Source of the DNA: Collybiopsis luxurians FD-317 M1
Lineage: Eukaryota; Basidiomycota; Agaricomycetes; Agaricales; Omphalotaceae
Assembly (NCBI GenBank): GCA_000827265.1
Contig: KN834760.1
Location: 581,390 to 645,389, forward strand
Direction of reading: 5' to 3'
DNA length: 64,000 nt
In this document: positions 1-10,533 of the stretch, piece after piece
Numbering within the stretch: position 1 is the stretch's first letter
Layout: every line of letters begins with the position of its first letter
The notes under the pieces: generated by a model
Seen by the model: the letters and a program-made list of their open reading frames with translations, nothing else
What the model was told of the DNA's origin: nothing
Database searches by the model: none
Position numbers and translations under genes: made by a program

Positions 1-1
1 G

Positions 2-2860
2 CTAAAAGCCCTAAAAGACTATATCGATGATATGCTAGGGAAAGGGTTTATTAGAGCCTCCAACTCGCCTGCTGGGGCTCCAGTTCTATTCATAAAAAAG
101 AAGGACGGAAGCCTAAGGCTTTGTGTTGACTATCGGGCCTTAAATTGAATCACAAGGAAGAATAGGTATCCCTTACCCCTTATAGGCCCACTTGTTGGCC
201 AACTATGAAAGGCAAAATATTTTACGAAACTCAATTTGAGAGCAGGATATAACAATGTCCAAATAGTAGAAGGCCACGAGTGGAAAACAGCATTTCGTAT
301 GCGATACGGATCCTACGAAATGTTGGTCATGCCTTTCGGGTTAACAAATGCCCCTTCAGCTTTCCAATTTTTTATGAACAACATTTTCCATGATTTACTG
401 GATGTATGTGTGGTTATTTACTTGGACGACATTTTCATTTATTCAGATGATGAAAAAACCCATGAGGAACAAGTCCAAAAGGTACTACAAAGGCTACGAG
501 ACAACCACCTACATGCAAAACTGGAAAAATGCAGTTTCAATACTGACACAGTTGAATATTTGGGGGTAATAATAAATCCCAATGGGGTGTCGATGGATCA
601 GTCCAAAGTCAAAGCCATAACATCTTGGCCGGTTCCATGGAATATAAAAGAACTGCGGTCATTCTTGGGTTTTGCAAATTTCTATCACAGATTTATTGAC
701 AACTATAGCGGCATAACGAAAGCCCTAACGTCACTACTGTGAAAGGATGCCATTTGGCATTGGGACGAGTCGTGTCAAAGGTGTTTCGATTTATTAAAAG
801 ATGCCTTTACACATGCCCCGGTGCTATGACATTTCGACCCAGAACTTCTGATTATTCTGGAATGTGATGCGTCGGATTGGGCAATAGCGGGAATATTGTC
901 TCAGCTGGATCCGAAAACTGGAGAAATACATCTGATTGCTTTTCATACTAGGTCCATGATACCAGCAGAAATAAATTACAATATTTACGACAAGGAGCTA
1001 CTGGCTATCGTAGAATGTTTTAAAGTTTGGAGAGCCTATTGTGACGGTTCGAGATTCCAAATCCAAGTTTATTCTGATCACAATAACCTGCAGTGGTTTA
1101 TGACTACCAAACAGCTGTCGGCAAGACAAGTGAGGTGGTCAGAAGCCTTATCAGGATTTGACTTCTGAATCAACTATAGACCCGGAACTTTGGGAGCAAA
1201 ACCAGATGCTTTGACAAGACGAGCAGATGTATACCCAAAGAAAGGAATTGATAGGGACTCTGCTAGAGCAGGAAGAGAGCAAATATTGATTCCTCCGGAA
1301 CGACTCAATGCAGCATTGCTTTTGAATGAGGATTTGTTATTAGAACGGATTCAAAAGGTGGAACAAGATGAATTCATGCGAGACACCATAAAGCAGATTC
1401 GAGAAGGGAAGATTAAAAATGTGGTATTCGAAAATGGGTTACTTAAATGACAAGGTCATATATATGTCCCTAATGACACAAACCTTCAATGAGACGTACT
1501 ATCTGCCTATCATGATCACGCACTCAGAGGACATCCGGGTGAGAAGAAAACAAAAAAGATACTCAATCAGTTGTTCTTTTGGAAAGGAAGCAGCAAGGAC
1601 ATACATCACTATGTACAAAGCTGCCATACTTGTATAAGATCCAAGGCTAGAAGAACTCCCTGATATGGGAATCTGAAACCTCTACCCATTGGGCAAAGAC
1701 CCTGGAGCTCAATTTTGATGGACCATATAGTTCAACTCCTGAAAGCAGGAAAGGAACAATTTGACACAATCCTAGTAGTAGTAGATCGGCTCACAAAACA
1801 AGCCATCTATATTCCCTGTCACACGACAGACACTGCAAAGGATTTCGCAAGACTATTCCTTGAAAATGTATTCTCGAAACATGGGCTACCAGTGGATATC
1901 ATCTCGGATCGGAGAAGCTTGTTCATCTCCCAGTTTTGGAAGGAATTGTGTAAGATACTTGGTATTGAGTCTCATCTCTCGATGGCATATCACCCTCAAA
2001 CGGATGGGCAGACAGAGAGAACTAATCAAAGCCTCAAAGGATACCTAAGAATCTTTACATCTTACGACCAAGACAACTGGGATGCCTTATTACCTATCGC
2101 AGAATTCATATACAACAACACTCCCCATTCAACTACAGGATTAACACCCTTTTTTGCGAATAAAGGATACCATCTGAAACTTTCAATTAACCTATCAAAG
2201 GTGAATGACTTGGAAGCAAACCAGTATGCTACTGAATTAAAAGAAATACACAAATATTTGAAACAACAAATATACGAAGCGAACAAGGCAGCAGCGAATC
2301 AGTTCAATCGCCACCGTGCTGGAAATCCTGATTGGAAAAAGGGCAACCAAGTCTGGCTGGACATGGGTAACATCCGAACAAGAAGACCTACCAAGAAATT
2401 GGATCACAAGTGGACAGGACCCTATATGATACTCGATAAAATAGGATCTCATGCATATTGACTCGAGTTACCGGGGGACCTACAACGAATCCACAATGTA
2501 TTCCATGTTGATAGACTAAAACCCCATCATCCGGATCCTTTCCAGTGAGTCGTATCGCCACCTCCACCAATCTTCATTAAAGGAGAACCGGAATATGAAG
2601 TCAAGTCAATAAAAGACAGTCATCCAATGGGAGAAATGGACAGAGGAATCCAGTACTTGATCAAATGGAAAGGGTATGACGAGGAGTCCTGGATTCCCTG
2701 GAAAGGTATGGTAGGAAGTATTGATTTAATTCACGAGTGGGAGAAAGCACATCTGAGGAAATGAAAGTTACCTCTCGAGCTCCTCAAAGAACTCGAAAGC
2801 CTAGCCCTGCGAGATGAGGAGGAAAGGGAATTGAGACAAGCAGCTGAAGCTGTCATTTAA
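2..2860 (+). pseudogene. pol: Pol polyprotein: reverse transcriptase, RNase H, integrase, chromodomain
   Basis: One reading frame is open to a natural TAA at 2,858 apart from TGA codons at 146, 206, 740, 827, 1,166, 1,448, 1,490, 1,661, 2,459, 2,546 and 2,762. RT covers about 2-750 and has the YLDD catalytic box near 415-430. RNase H covers about 760-1,160. Integrase shows the H-H-C-C zinc module (about 1,505-1,635; CHTC), then a D,D,E core: LMDHIV, IISDRR and DGQTERTNQ. The second motif normally reads DRG; here it is DRR. A chromodomain (LIKWKGYDEESW) lies at about 2,590-2,750. The protein would copy element RNA and insert the cDNA, with the chromodomain targeting chromatin. The TGA sites mostly sit where an Arg codon (CGA) is plausible. 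Confidence 0.93.
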
Positions 2861-3067
2861 TCAGGAGAAATGACTCTCAAAATCGAAACCTCAACCTTAA
2901 AGGGGGGAGTAAAAGCAATACTTCAAGTTTTTGTTTCCAATTTCTCGACACGTTTCTCTCTATTATTATCAAAAATCATAACAAATTCATAATTCCATTT
3001 CAGGGAAATAAAGCATACAGTGGGCATAGATTGGGATATACAGGTACAGAAGGCTGGAACAGAAGGA

Positions 3068-4012
3068 CTAATCAAAGGACGACTCGATTAATTTGTCATG
3101 TTCGGCTCGAATGTCAAAAGGGATTCCAAATACTTCCTCCAGTTCCCAGGCATATAAATCCTCAACACGCTCGATCTCCATCTGTTCCCATATATCCTGC
3201 AGGGTCAGAGCCATATGGAGGCTGGGATCTGCCAATTCATCTTCATTCTTTTCGACCAATGAATAGGTCAAAGGATCCTCCCCGGTGCGAACAAAGTAGG
3301 CATTAGGGTGACCAGACAAAAAGATCACTACAGGAGATGTATTGCGAGTCTTGACGAGAGTACTGGGAAGGGAAGTGGTATTGAGAGAAGGAACGAAGTT
3401 GGATAGGGAATCGGGAGTGGAGTCACTCTTTGTCTCAAAAGGAAAGGATTCAGATGAAGGACCACCCCATACGTCCATAGGGGCAACGGTGCTAGTAGTT
3501 ACTGGTTCCAAGGGCAGATCTCCAATATTCAAGAGACAATGAAGCTCCTCATAAACGCTGTGAAATCGAGATAATTCAACTCCATGCCCCTGGGCCAAAG
3601 CTTCAGCAGCAAGTTGGAGGTTGTGGGACTCAACGAGAGAGTCTCGCAACTCCTTAATAACCTGATCTTGCTCCTTAATGGTCACTTCAGCAGCTTTGTG
3701 AAGATATCTGGCTTCCTGGGCATCTTGCTAGGAAGGATCAGTGAGCCATGGAAACCCTACGACAAGTCGAAAAAGACATACAGATGACTTGAGCATCTTA
3801 TCTTCAAATTCCTGCGTGATTCAACTCAAGAGTTCTCGCAACTCGTGGATCTCATTGGATTGACCCTCGACAACCCTTTGCAGCCACCCGAACTCACAAC
3901 AAGCTTGGTTCACAAGGACATCCTGATCAAATATGACTTGAGAAATACTCTCAGCAGCATCAGCGAGATGATCTAGGAACAAAGCAGAGTTGAAGGGAGA
4001 AGGGGAAGCCAT
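3068..4012 (-). pseudogene. Antisense accessory gene 2 of the gypsy element (two exons, about 296 aa, unknown function)
   Basis: The ATG at 4,012 opens exon 1 (4,012-3,782, 77 codons). A GT-AG intron of 54 bp (3,781-3,728) follows, then exon 2 (3,727-3,068, 220 codons including stop). Both junctions are phase 0. One in-frame TGA lies at 3,823-3,821; it could derive from CGA. The protein has an N-terminal helical, coiled-coil-like region (residues roughly 30-150; VIKELRDSLVESHNLQLAAE) and an acidic C-terminal half with DIWEQMEIERVEDLYAWELE. No known domain is recognised. The gene lies entirely between pol and the LTR on the opposite strand and ends about 200 bp beyond the pol stop. An AATAAAAGG TATA-like box lies about 55 bp upstream of the ATG. 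Confidence 0.7.
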
Positions 4013-4313
4013 GACAAGGAAGGATCTCGAAATGAGGATAGAGAAAGAGTCTCAATGAGTGTCCTTTTATTGAGACAAGGATGCCTGATACGAACCTAAT
4101 AAGGAATGAAATGTGCAGCCACATGCATATGCCTCATGGAAAATTTTTGAATACTTCGATTCTCAGGAGATCTCTCATTTCGAACCCGGGGCAATTTCTT
4201 ATTTCACACAAAGGAGGGGCCCAAAAAAGAAAAAGACTTAATTTAGGAAGGGAAATACAAAAATTTCGGAATAGAGATCTATCGATATACAAAAAATCTA
4301 TGAGCTGAAAGTC

Positions 4314-6245
4314 CTAGGAACTACTGGAAGAAGGCTTTGTGGGCGAGGCAGCAGCAAACTGCCCTCGGACTGACTCGAAAAGCTGTTGAAGTTGGCCGAG
4401 CTCATCATCTTGCAACTTCGACTCTTCTGCTGCAACTCGATGGGCCTCCTCACTTGCAGCCAACTTCTTCTTTAGCTCCTCTATCTCGCCATCCTGAGCT
4501 TCCAATGCTCCCCTTAATTGCTGAACCTCCTGTAAGATATCCTATCAAAAAACTAAACCCGTCGAAAGAGAAGAAAGGAACTTACCAATGACTGAATGTC
4601 ACCTTTGAAATGCCTTACAAAGGATTTCAGATGAGCTAATTCCTCATCCTTCTCCTCCAACTGACTTTCCTGCGAGGACACTTGCTCCTTCAAATGGAGA
4701 TTCTTGGTCTCCACACGATCTGACTTCTGCGATAAAGCTTGATACTCCCAATATGCTCAGAGGAGTTTGTCCTGTTGAGAATCGATGATGTTTGCAGAAG
4801 TCATATTCACAACTGTTAGCGACTCGACGAATTGAAGCAGGGATTTGCTCGAGAAGGGCACAGGTGGCTCAGAAGGGGAGTGCTGCTAAAGGAACATGAA
4901 AAATGGTAAACAACTAGATAAATCTGCGAAAGTGTGGGATTACACACCAATTGTTCTTCGAGATCTGCGAACACTCCTTGAATCATTCCATCCACCAGAG
5001 CCCATAAATCCTGCTCGAGCATCTTCTTCCCGGGACCAGCAAACAACAATGCCATCCTCATAACCACACGTTCTATGGCGGTCTGTATCACTGAAGAGGT
5101 TAATTAGTACGGACGTGCAAAAAGAAAAAGAGTTTAAACCGAGACTTACTTTCATCCCGAGTCAGAGAAGACCCATCGGAAGGGACTTGCTTGACGAGAG
5201 GTTCAAAAAACCACATTTTCAAGCTGGAAACCTCACGATAGGACTGGTTATCGCTAGCCTTCCAGATGGGGGCGGAAGGTGTCGGAACAGGGACAGGGGG
5301 AGGTGGAACATCTTTGGGATAATCCAAAGTCATGGCGTCCAGCTCTTCTGGAGTGCCCATCTCCACGTCAGCATCTGCGGTGTTGCGAACAACCTCCTTC
5401 CCCTTACAATACAAATTCGGAACAACCTGTTCGCGACTCGACTCCCCTAAACATATCCCCTCCTGTCGAAGGAGCTGACTCTTTCGAAAGGCATTCGAAG
5501 AGACAACTAGGAAGATAATAAGTACTATAACAACCCTAGACTCATTGAACTCACCAGCTTTCCTTTTGCCTTCCGAAACCCTCGGCCTGTCCGACGATAA
5601 ACCTAACTCCTCAGGATGATTACAGTAGTAAGGGATTTTTCGCAACCCCATCATTAAGGCATTCCATTCCTCGCCCCGAATAGCAAACAGCCCTCAACTT
5701 GACATGATACGATAGGCGATGATGAGGGGGAGCTTAGCGAGGATGTGGAATTGGAGGAGATGAAAGATACTCTTGAAAGAACAAAACTTCTTGCTAGAAG
5801 GATAGTTTGCTTCGCAAGTACTACACGATAAAGAGTCGGGGCGAAGGGAGCAGGAGGAGCAAAGATTATGCAACTCACAATATTCGCAAGATGGGTAGTT
5901 CCCAAAAATATTCCTCCACTCTTCGACATCTACCCTATCCAAAACCTCGGGACTCAAATTGGCAAGGTAAGCGTCCTCATAAATAGGCTGGAGGCCAGTA
6001 GGAAGGGAAGGGGGAATGCGGTCCATAATTGAAATCAAGGGATAGCTGAGATGTGTACTGCACTCAAAGGCCACACGTCGCATCTTCTTGGCCGCTGGGG
6101 GAGCAGAGGGAAGAGCGTTGGAAAAGGGAACCAGCGACGCTGACTGGAGAGTCTGCAGAATCTTGATGATGAGTCAGGGCTTTGACCCTTCTGATTTACT
6201 AGACGACGCAATGGGGTGGTCAGTAGACGATTGAGATGAAGACAT
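4314..6245 (-). pseudogene. Antisense accessory gene 1 of the gypsy element (five exons, about 568 aa, unknown function)
   Basis: The exons inferred by eye are 6,245-5,555, 5,506-5,150, 5,090-4,948, 4,885-4,586 and 4,529-4,314. All four introns are GT-AG (49-62 bp) and all phases join correctly. The lesions are in-frame TGAs at 6,176, 5,696 and 4,759, each compatible with a former CGA. Residues about 100-160 hold a cysteine-rich patch (CEYCELHNLCSSC, then CSTCEANYP) that could bind zinc. The middle is Pro/Val-rich (PPPPVPVPTPSAP). The last two exons form a strong coiled coil (LEAQDGEIEELKKKLAASEE). No family is recognised. A TATAAA on the minus strand lies about 50 bp upstream of the ATG. Introns and a private promoter argue for a cellular-type gene rather than a pol leftover. 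Confidence 0.75.
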
Positions 6246-6294
6246 AGTGGTCGGGGGGAAAGAAGAAATTGACTCAAAAACCCAGAGTGCCAGC

Positions 6295-6300
6295 TTTATA
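6295..6300 (-). promoter_or_regulatory. TATA box of antisense accessory gene 1
   Basis: On the minus strand the sequence reads CCTTATAAAGC, about 50 bp upstream of the ATG at 6,245. This spacing suits a fungal core promoter and suggests transcription independent of the LTR. Confidence 0.5.
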
Positions 6301-6431
6301 AGGGCTTTGGACTTAGAGTTTTTGATTGAAATTTGGCAGCCGGCACATCAAAAACTTAATCTGATGGCATGGCAGTCACAACACCGTGTTGCATCAAAAG
6401 CTATGTGTCCTTTTGAGGGCTCAAGGCCCTT

Positions 6432-6439
6432 GGGGGGGG
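6432..6439 (+). other. Polypurine tract of the first gypsy element
   Basis: A run of eight G immediately precedes TAATGTTATG at the LTR start. It serves as the plus-strand primer in reverse transcription. The second element has the same arrangement at 18,615-18,625. Confidence 0.75.
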
Positions 6440-6442
6440 TAA

Positions 6443-7110
6443 TGTTATGCCCTACGCTATTTTTTCCGCTCTTTCCAACCAGTACACTCACCCCACAACT
6501 CGATAATAGTCTTACCAATCAATTCGGCTCTCCAAATCTGACACGCGTTTTGTGAGGCGAACTAACTGGTTGCTCATTCCAAACTTCTATTCACAAGACC
6601 ACATGTCATCCCACAGAGTATAAAAGCCTTGTACCTACATCTCTCACGATAATGCTGTTATTACCTGAACTATCTTGATCTGTGTTGTTTCTGTTCTCTT
6701 GTTCACTAGTCTATAATATTATTCTGCTTAACACCGAGTCGAGCAAACCCCATTGACACCGAGTCACTGGCATACCCACTTCTCACTTGTCAAACTGATT
6801 GACAAGACTATTTGACTGCCATAGCCTTTCAAATATTCCATCTCATAGGGTAAATGGACACCGAGTCACGAACCTCTCGAGTCAACCCTTGTTAATACTG
6901 TCTTAATGAGTTCTTTCGATATACTATTTCTAGTTGCAACGAGCTACTAGATTTATTATTCGACACTCAAGGATCATTCCTCCACATCCAATACCAAAAC
7001 CGTACAGGACTCGACCTGTCGTACGTAGCGACTCCCCATTGCATATTCTGTCTCGGCTGTGGTATAATAAAATACTTTCTATTCATTGAACCTGCTACAA
7101 GCTTCTAACA
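6443..7110 (+). repeat. 3' LTR of the first gypsy element (668 bp)
   Basis: The LTR starts TGTTA and ends TAACA, a 5-bp terminal inverted repeat, just after the polypurine tract. A TATAAAAG promoter box lies at 6,619-6,626. Three copies of ACACCGAGTC lie downstream of it (6,731, 6,756 and 6,858). AATAAAATAC near 7,066 is a possible polyadenylation region. The 5' LTR and its target-site duplication are outside the window. Confidence 0.8.
6619..6626 (+). promoter_or_regulatory. LTR TATA box
   Basis: TATAAAAG lies about 177 bp into the LTR and would drive sense transcription of an element located downstream of this LTR sequence. Confidence 0.5.
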
Positions 7111-9181
7111 ACAAAGGTAGTAAAGGTCCTAACATTAGCCAGGAATTCATGCTGACAGTTCTGCATGTGACAGTACCAAATTAGTCCAGGAGAGGTACAT
7201 TGTTCCTGGATGGTTGGTTTATACTTGGGGTTGTTAACCAATAGGTCTTTCATTGCCCAAGGTTCTGCAATAAGCAAGACAAGACACTGATGACTATTGT
7301 TGTGCCCTGCTCATCCTCCCTGCTGATCAACATCGATTTCAGTTTTCGGAACACCAAATATTATAATAAACCGTAAACAAGGAATATCAATCCCCTTCAA
7401 ATTGAATTTTACATCAGTTTCGGTCATTCATATCCATAATACTCACATTTGATGCAGTTTCGGTTACAATTAGTATTTGAACAACCCCATTGTCTTGCCA
7501 GAATGACTTGAAGACATGAAATTTGTGTAAATTGGATGCAGAAGTGTGCAAGACTTCAAAAGGTTGGAGTGTGACAGAAATTGTATCTGATATGGGTTTG
7601 GTGTTTTGGAATTCAGGTGGGAGCTTTGATATCAGATGCTTGCGTAAACAGGAAGCCAACCTCTTATTCCTCACATATGTAATCCCTTTCCTGAGCAATG
7701 GAACTGGACCAGGTTGGCCACAAGGTGGTATCAGGAAATTGAGGTTGGCTGGATCTGGGCTGTGGGACGATCCAATCATTGGTCTAACTAGGCTCATGAC
7801 CAGCCTGTCTATGAGGTTGCTTACAGTAGTACAAAGAACAAGCTCTTCAGTTTTATGACCAGAAGGAGGAGGGCAATACTTCTTGTGAGACAGTTCTGGC
7901 TGCTTTACAGCTGAAGCTAGCTTGGATTGCATAGTGGGCTTTGACCTCGAGATTAATATCTTGACTATACCAATTTGTGCATAAGCCAAATAATCTTCAC
8001 GCTGTGACATCAATGGGCAAATATTGGCATTATAGGTAATGATTCTACCCTGTGCATGATGGTCAAAAATAGATTTCAATGAAAGTGCAGACTATGAAGG
8101 GAGAGAATAATGGAAGTGGTGCCAACCTGGACCTTCACTGGCTGTGTGTCCCGCTGCTCAACATGAACTGAGGTACTTTGCAAGTAATTATCATGACTTT
8201 CTGCAAAGCCAGGAGCAACTCGTACAAACTGTTGGGCTTGAGTCATCTGCTGTTTGGAGAGGAAAGACTCTGCTAACTCCAAGGAGCTATACAAGGGACA
8301 TAGCTGTAGAGCAGACATTAAGTTGATGATACATTTTGGTGCACCCACACTGAGAAGGAAAAAGCCAAAAGGTATTGCAATTGCAAGGTTATTCTGAGAA
8401 CAAAATTTGGCTAACTGAGACTGAATAATTGTAATCAACTTTAAAATACATCAAAACACTAGATACACATAATTTTGCATGTTCATACCTCATCTGGAGT
8501 TGTCTTTCTCTTATTCTCTTGTATTGATCTTTCTGTTTGATATGCAGCTCAGAGAATGTGACAGAGTGTGGAAGATTTGTCTTTAAAAGTGTTTGTAAAT
8601 CCATCAAGCTGAAAATTGAGCAGATATTCTGGCATAATATCTCCCATCTTCATCTGCAAATCTTCCTGCAAGTCCTCCATTTCAGCACCAACTATCTCTT
8701 TGACAATTCCAACAGCTCAAAACCTCAGCCACCCTTTCAGCTTCTTCTTCCCTTTCCTATCAGATTCCATAACATTTAGGAATTTTTTGAGGCCATTGCT
8801 AGCATAGAACTTGTTACGATAATCTGCAAAGGCTTCATCAGACCAAAGGGTTTAGAGAACAAAGTCCATGGGAGAAAGGCAAAGTTGACATAGTAAGGAT
8901 GCAATAGCAAGTATTTTATCAGTTTGGCTGAGGTCTTTTTGGTTCCAGATGAGAGGACTGTCAGATTGTTCAGGTGTAGTAGGCGCAGGTGGATGAGAGT
9001 GTGAAACTGGACTCCATGAACCAGGGTGTGCAAAGTGGCCATGATAAGAATGCTGATAATTTCCATCTGTAGTGGGAAGGTAATATGCAGGGGCACTAGG
9101 AGGGAATCCATGCAGAACTGGGATGAGATATCCTGGATAAGGTGGGTGAAGGTGTGCAAGAGGTAATGGCTGATTATTCAT
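7111..9181 (-). pseudogene. DUF6589-like gene, broken and cut by the gypsy LTR
   Basis: The ATG at 9,181 starts a His/Pro/Tyr-rich leader, then a helical block (DKILAIASLLCQLCLSPMDF) that continues through in-frame stops to a segment near 8,440-8,080 (GFFLLSVGAPKCIINLMSAL, then VEQRDTQPVKVQVGTTSII) and on to 8,079-7,414. The pattern 'sequence-specific cyclic membrane-like helix, then VEQ...KVQ.GT.SI, then QREDYLAYAQIGIV' matches my recollection of the N-terminal half of the DUF6589 family, which is strongly expanded in agaricomycetes and suspected to be transposon-derived. Stops and frame changes (for example after SPMDFVL and at 8,080) mark it as decayed. The 3' end at 7,111 is replaced by the LTR. 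Function unknown. Confidence 0.55.
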
Positions 9182-9783
9182 TGATTACACATGTCAAAAG
9201 AAAACAAATGTGGACAATATGAAAGTTATTAATGAATCAAAGCTATTCATGGTCAAAAAATGTGACCGTATGCAGTGGTCATGGTGAACAAATAGGAAGA
9301 AGTACAAGGTGCAGTATTTACATATATTAAGTGGCCTGGCGCCATGCAGCTGGCATTACTGCTGCACTCACCCTCATAAATTTTCATGAGATGTGCCAGC
9401 CTGTCTATTGACAGGTTGTAAGCAACCTCATAGAGGCTGGTCATGAGCCTATGTGTGGATAGCAATTAGTAATTTGACAATAGTTCACTGTTCATCATTG
9501 GGACCACCCCAAAGATATCTTTCTACTGCTTCCTGAATCTTGGTCAAGATATGATTGTTCTCAATCTAACCATTTGACAGTGGTCCATGAGGTACATAAG
9601 GGTTGAGTAGCAAAAACCAGAGCAAGGCATCTGGGTGCTCAGTGACTGCCAGCCTCAGTTACTATCAATGCCATTCTAAATTGGGAAATGGTACATGAAT
9701 GTATCAGTGGCAGGAAGCTGGTGGCAATGGGAATGAGAATGAGTAGTCATGTCAGTGAACAGGTGTGGCTTAATGTCACCCAC
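9182..9783. other. Intergenic or decayed sequence
   Basis: The stretch is CpG-poor. A 70-codon minus-strand ORF at 9,465-9,253 (contains LYEVAYNLSIDRLAHLMKIY) has protein-like composition but no recognised family. It may be an upstream relic of the neighbouring broken gene. Nothing else is supportable. Confidence 0.3.
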
Positions 9784-10453
9784 TGTTAGGACCTGCCCCA
9801 AACTAACTATTCAATTCTATTCAACTTCATTTGAGTCCACTTATCATTCTTACTTATTCAGACTCAAATTAGTACATTCGCACTGTTCCTCTATCAATAG
9901 TGTATGGAAACAGTTAACAAATGCCAACTTAACAAGAATCTCTTCAATAGGATGTGTCCAATTCAAGTATGTGCCTCTATCATAGGAAGAGTTAGCTGCC
10001 CAGATGGAACACAGATCCAGTGCATGAATTCCTGCAGCCACATTGGCCTTTGCAAAGTCCCAATGTCAATGGCTTACAGTTGTTGTCTAATATTTACATA
10101 GTAAAATAACATATAAGCTCAGATATTTTTGTTGTAACTACTTGTCTGGGTGTATTCTTTTTCTTTTCTTCTTTTTTTGCTCTCAAAGTCATTGTCAATG
10201 ACCTCTGCAACCTATCTATAACTCTAGCTACCATCTATAACAGTGTCTATTGTAGCTGTTACATTGTAGACACTGTCATTTTCATTGTAATCGTATTAAC
10301 TATTGAATACAACTACAACCTTTTGCTAACCATCACTCACATTTAAGCTTGTTGCTACATCATTGTCTACACAAAATGACATAGGAATTACTTAGTTGAA
10401 TTACCATCTACTGAATACAGCTAACTATATAAATTCAGGACAAGGCCATAACA
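9784..10453 (+). repeat. Possible 5' LTR of the second gypsy element
   Basis: TGTTAGGACC at 9,784 matches the first ten bases of the LTR start at 18,629. TAACA ends at 10,453, giving 670 bp, very close to the 668-bp LTR of the first element. A gag-like frame begins shortly after. The sequence soon diverges from the short LTR stub at 18,629, so the assignment to one element is tentative. Confidence 0.4.
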
Positions 10454-10533
10454 TAATATCTGAGCTTGTCATCTAGACAATGGCTACAAGCACAGAAATT
10501 TGAAACAAAACTGAAACAGATTTCCAAACAAAC

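Larger units (their letters stand above)
1..7110 (+). mobile_element. Ty3/gypsy chromovirus, 5'-truncated by the window edge, with 3' LTR
   Basis: The element runs RT, RNase H, integrase, chromodomain, a 3.5-kb region carrying two minus-strand genes, polypurine tract (G-run 6,432-6,439) and a 3' LTR (6,443-7,110). The order RT-RH-IN-chromodomain defines a Metaviridae chromovirus. The 5' LTR, gag, protease and the N-terminal part of RT lie left of the window. The pol frame has no frameshift, so the copy is fairly young, but it is inactivated by eleven TGA codons. The unusual part is the antisense gene pair between pol and the polypurine tract, described separately. The right end abuts a broken DUF6589-like gene at 7,111. 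Confidence 0.9.

Noticed and set aside
2..2860. TGA recoding (readthrough or selenocysteine) in pol
   Set aside because: Neighbouring intact genes use TGA as a stop (for example at 54,370) and CpG decay explains the pattern more simply.
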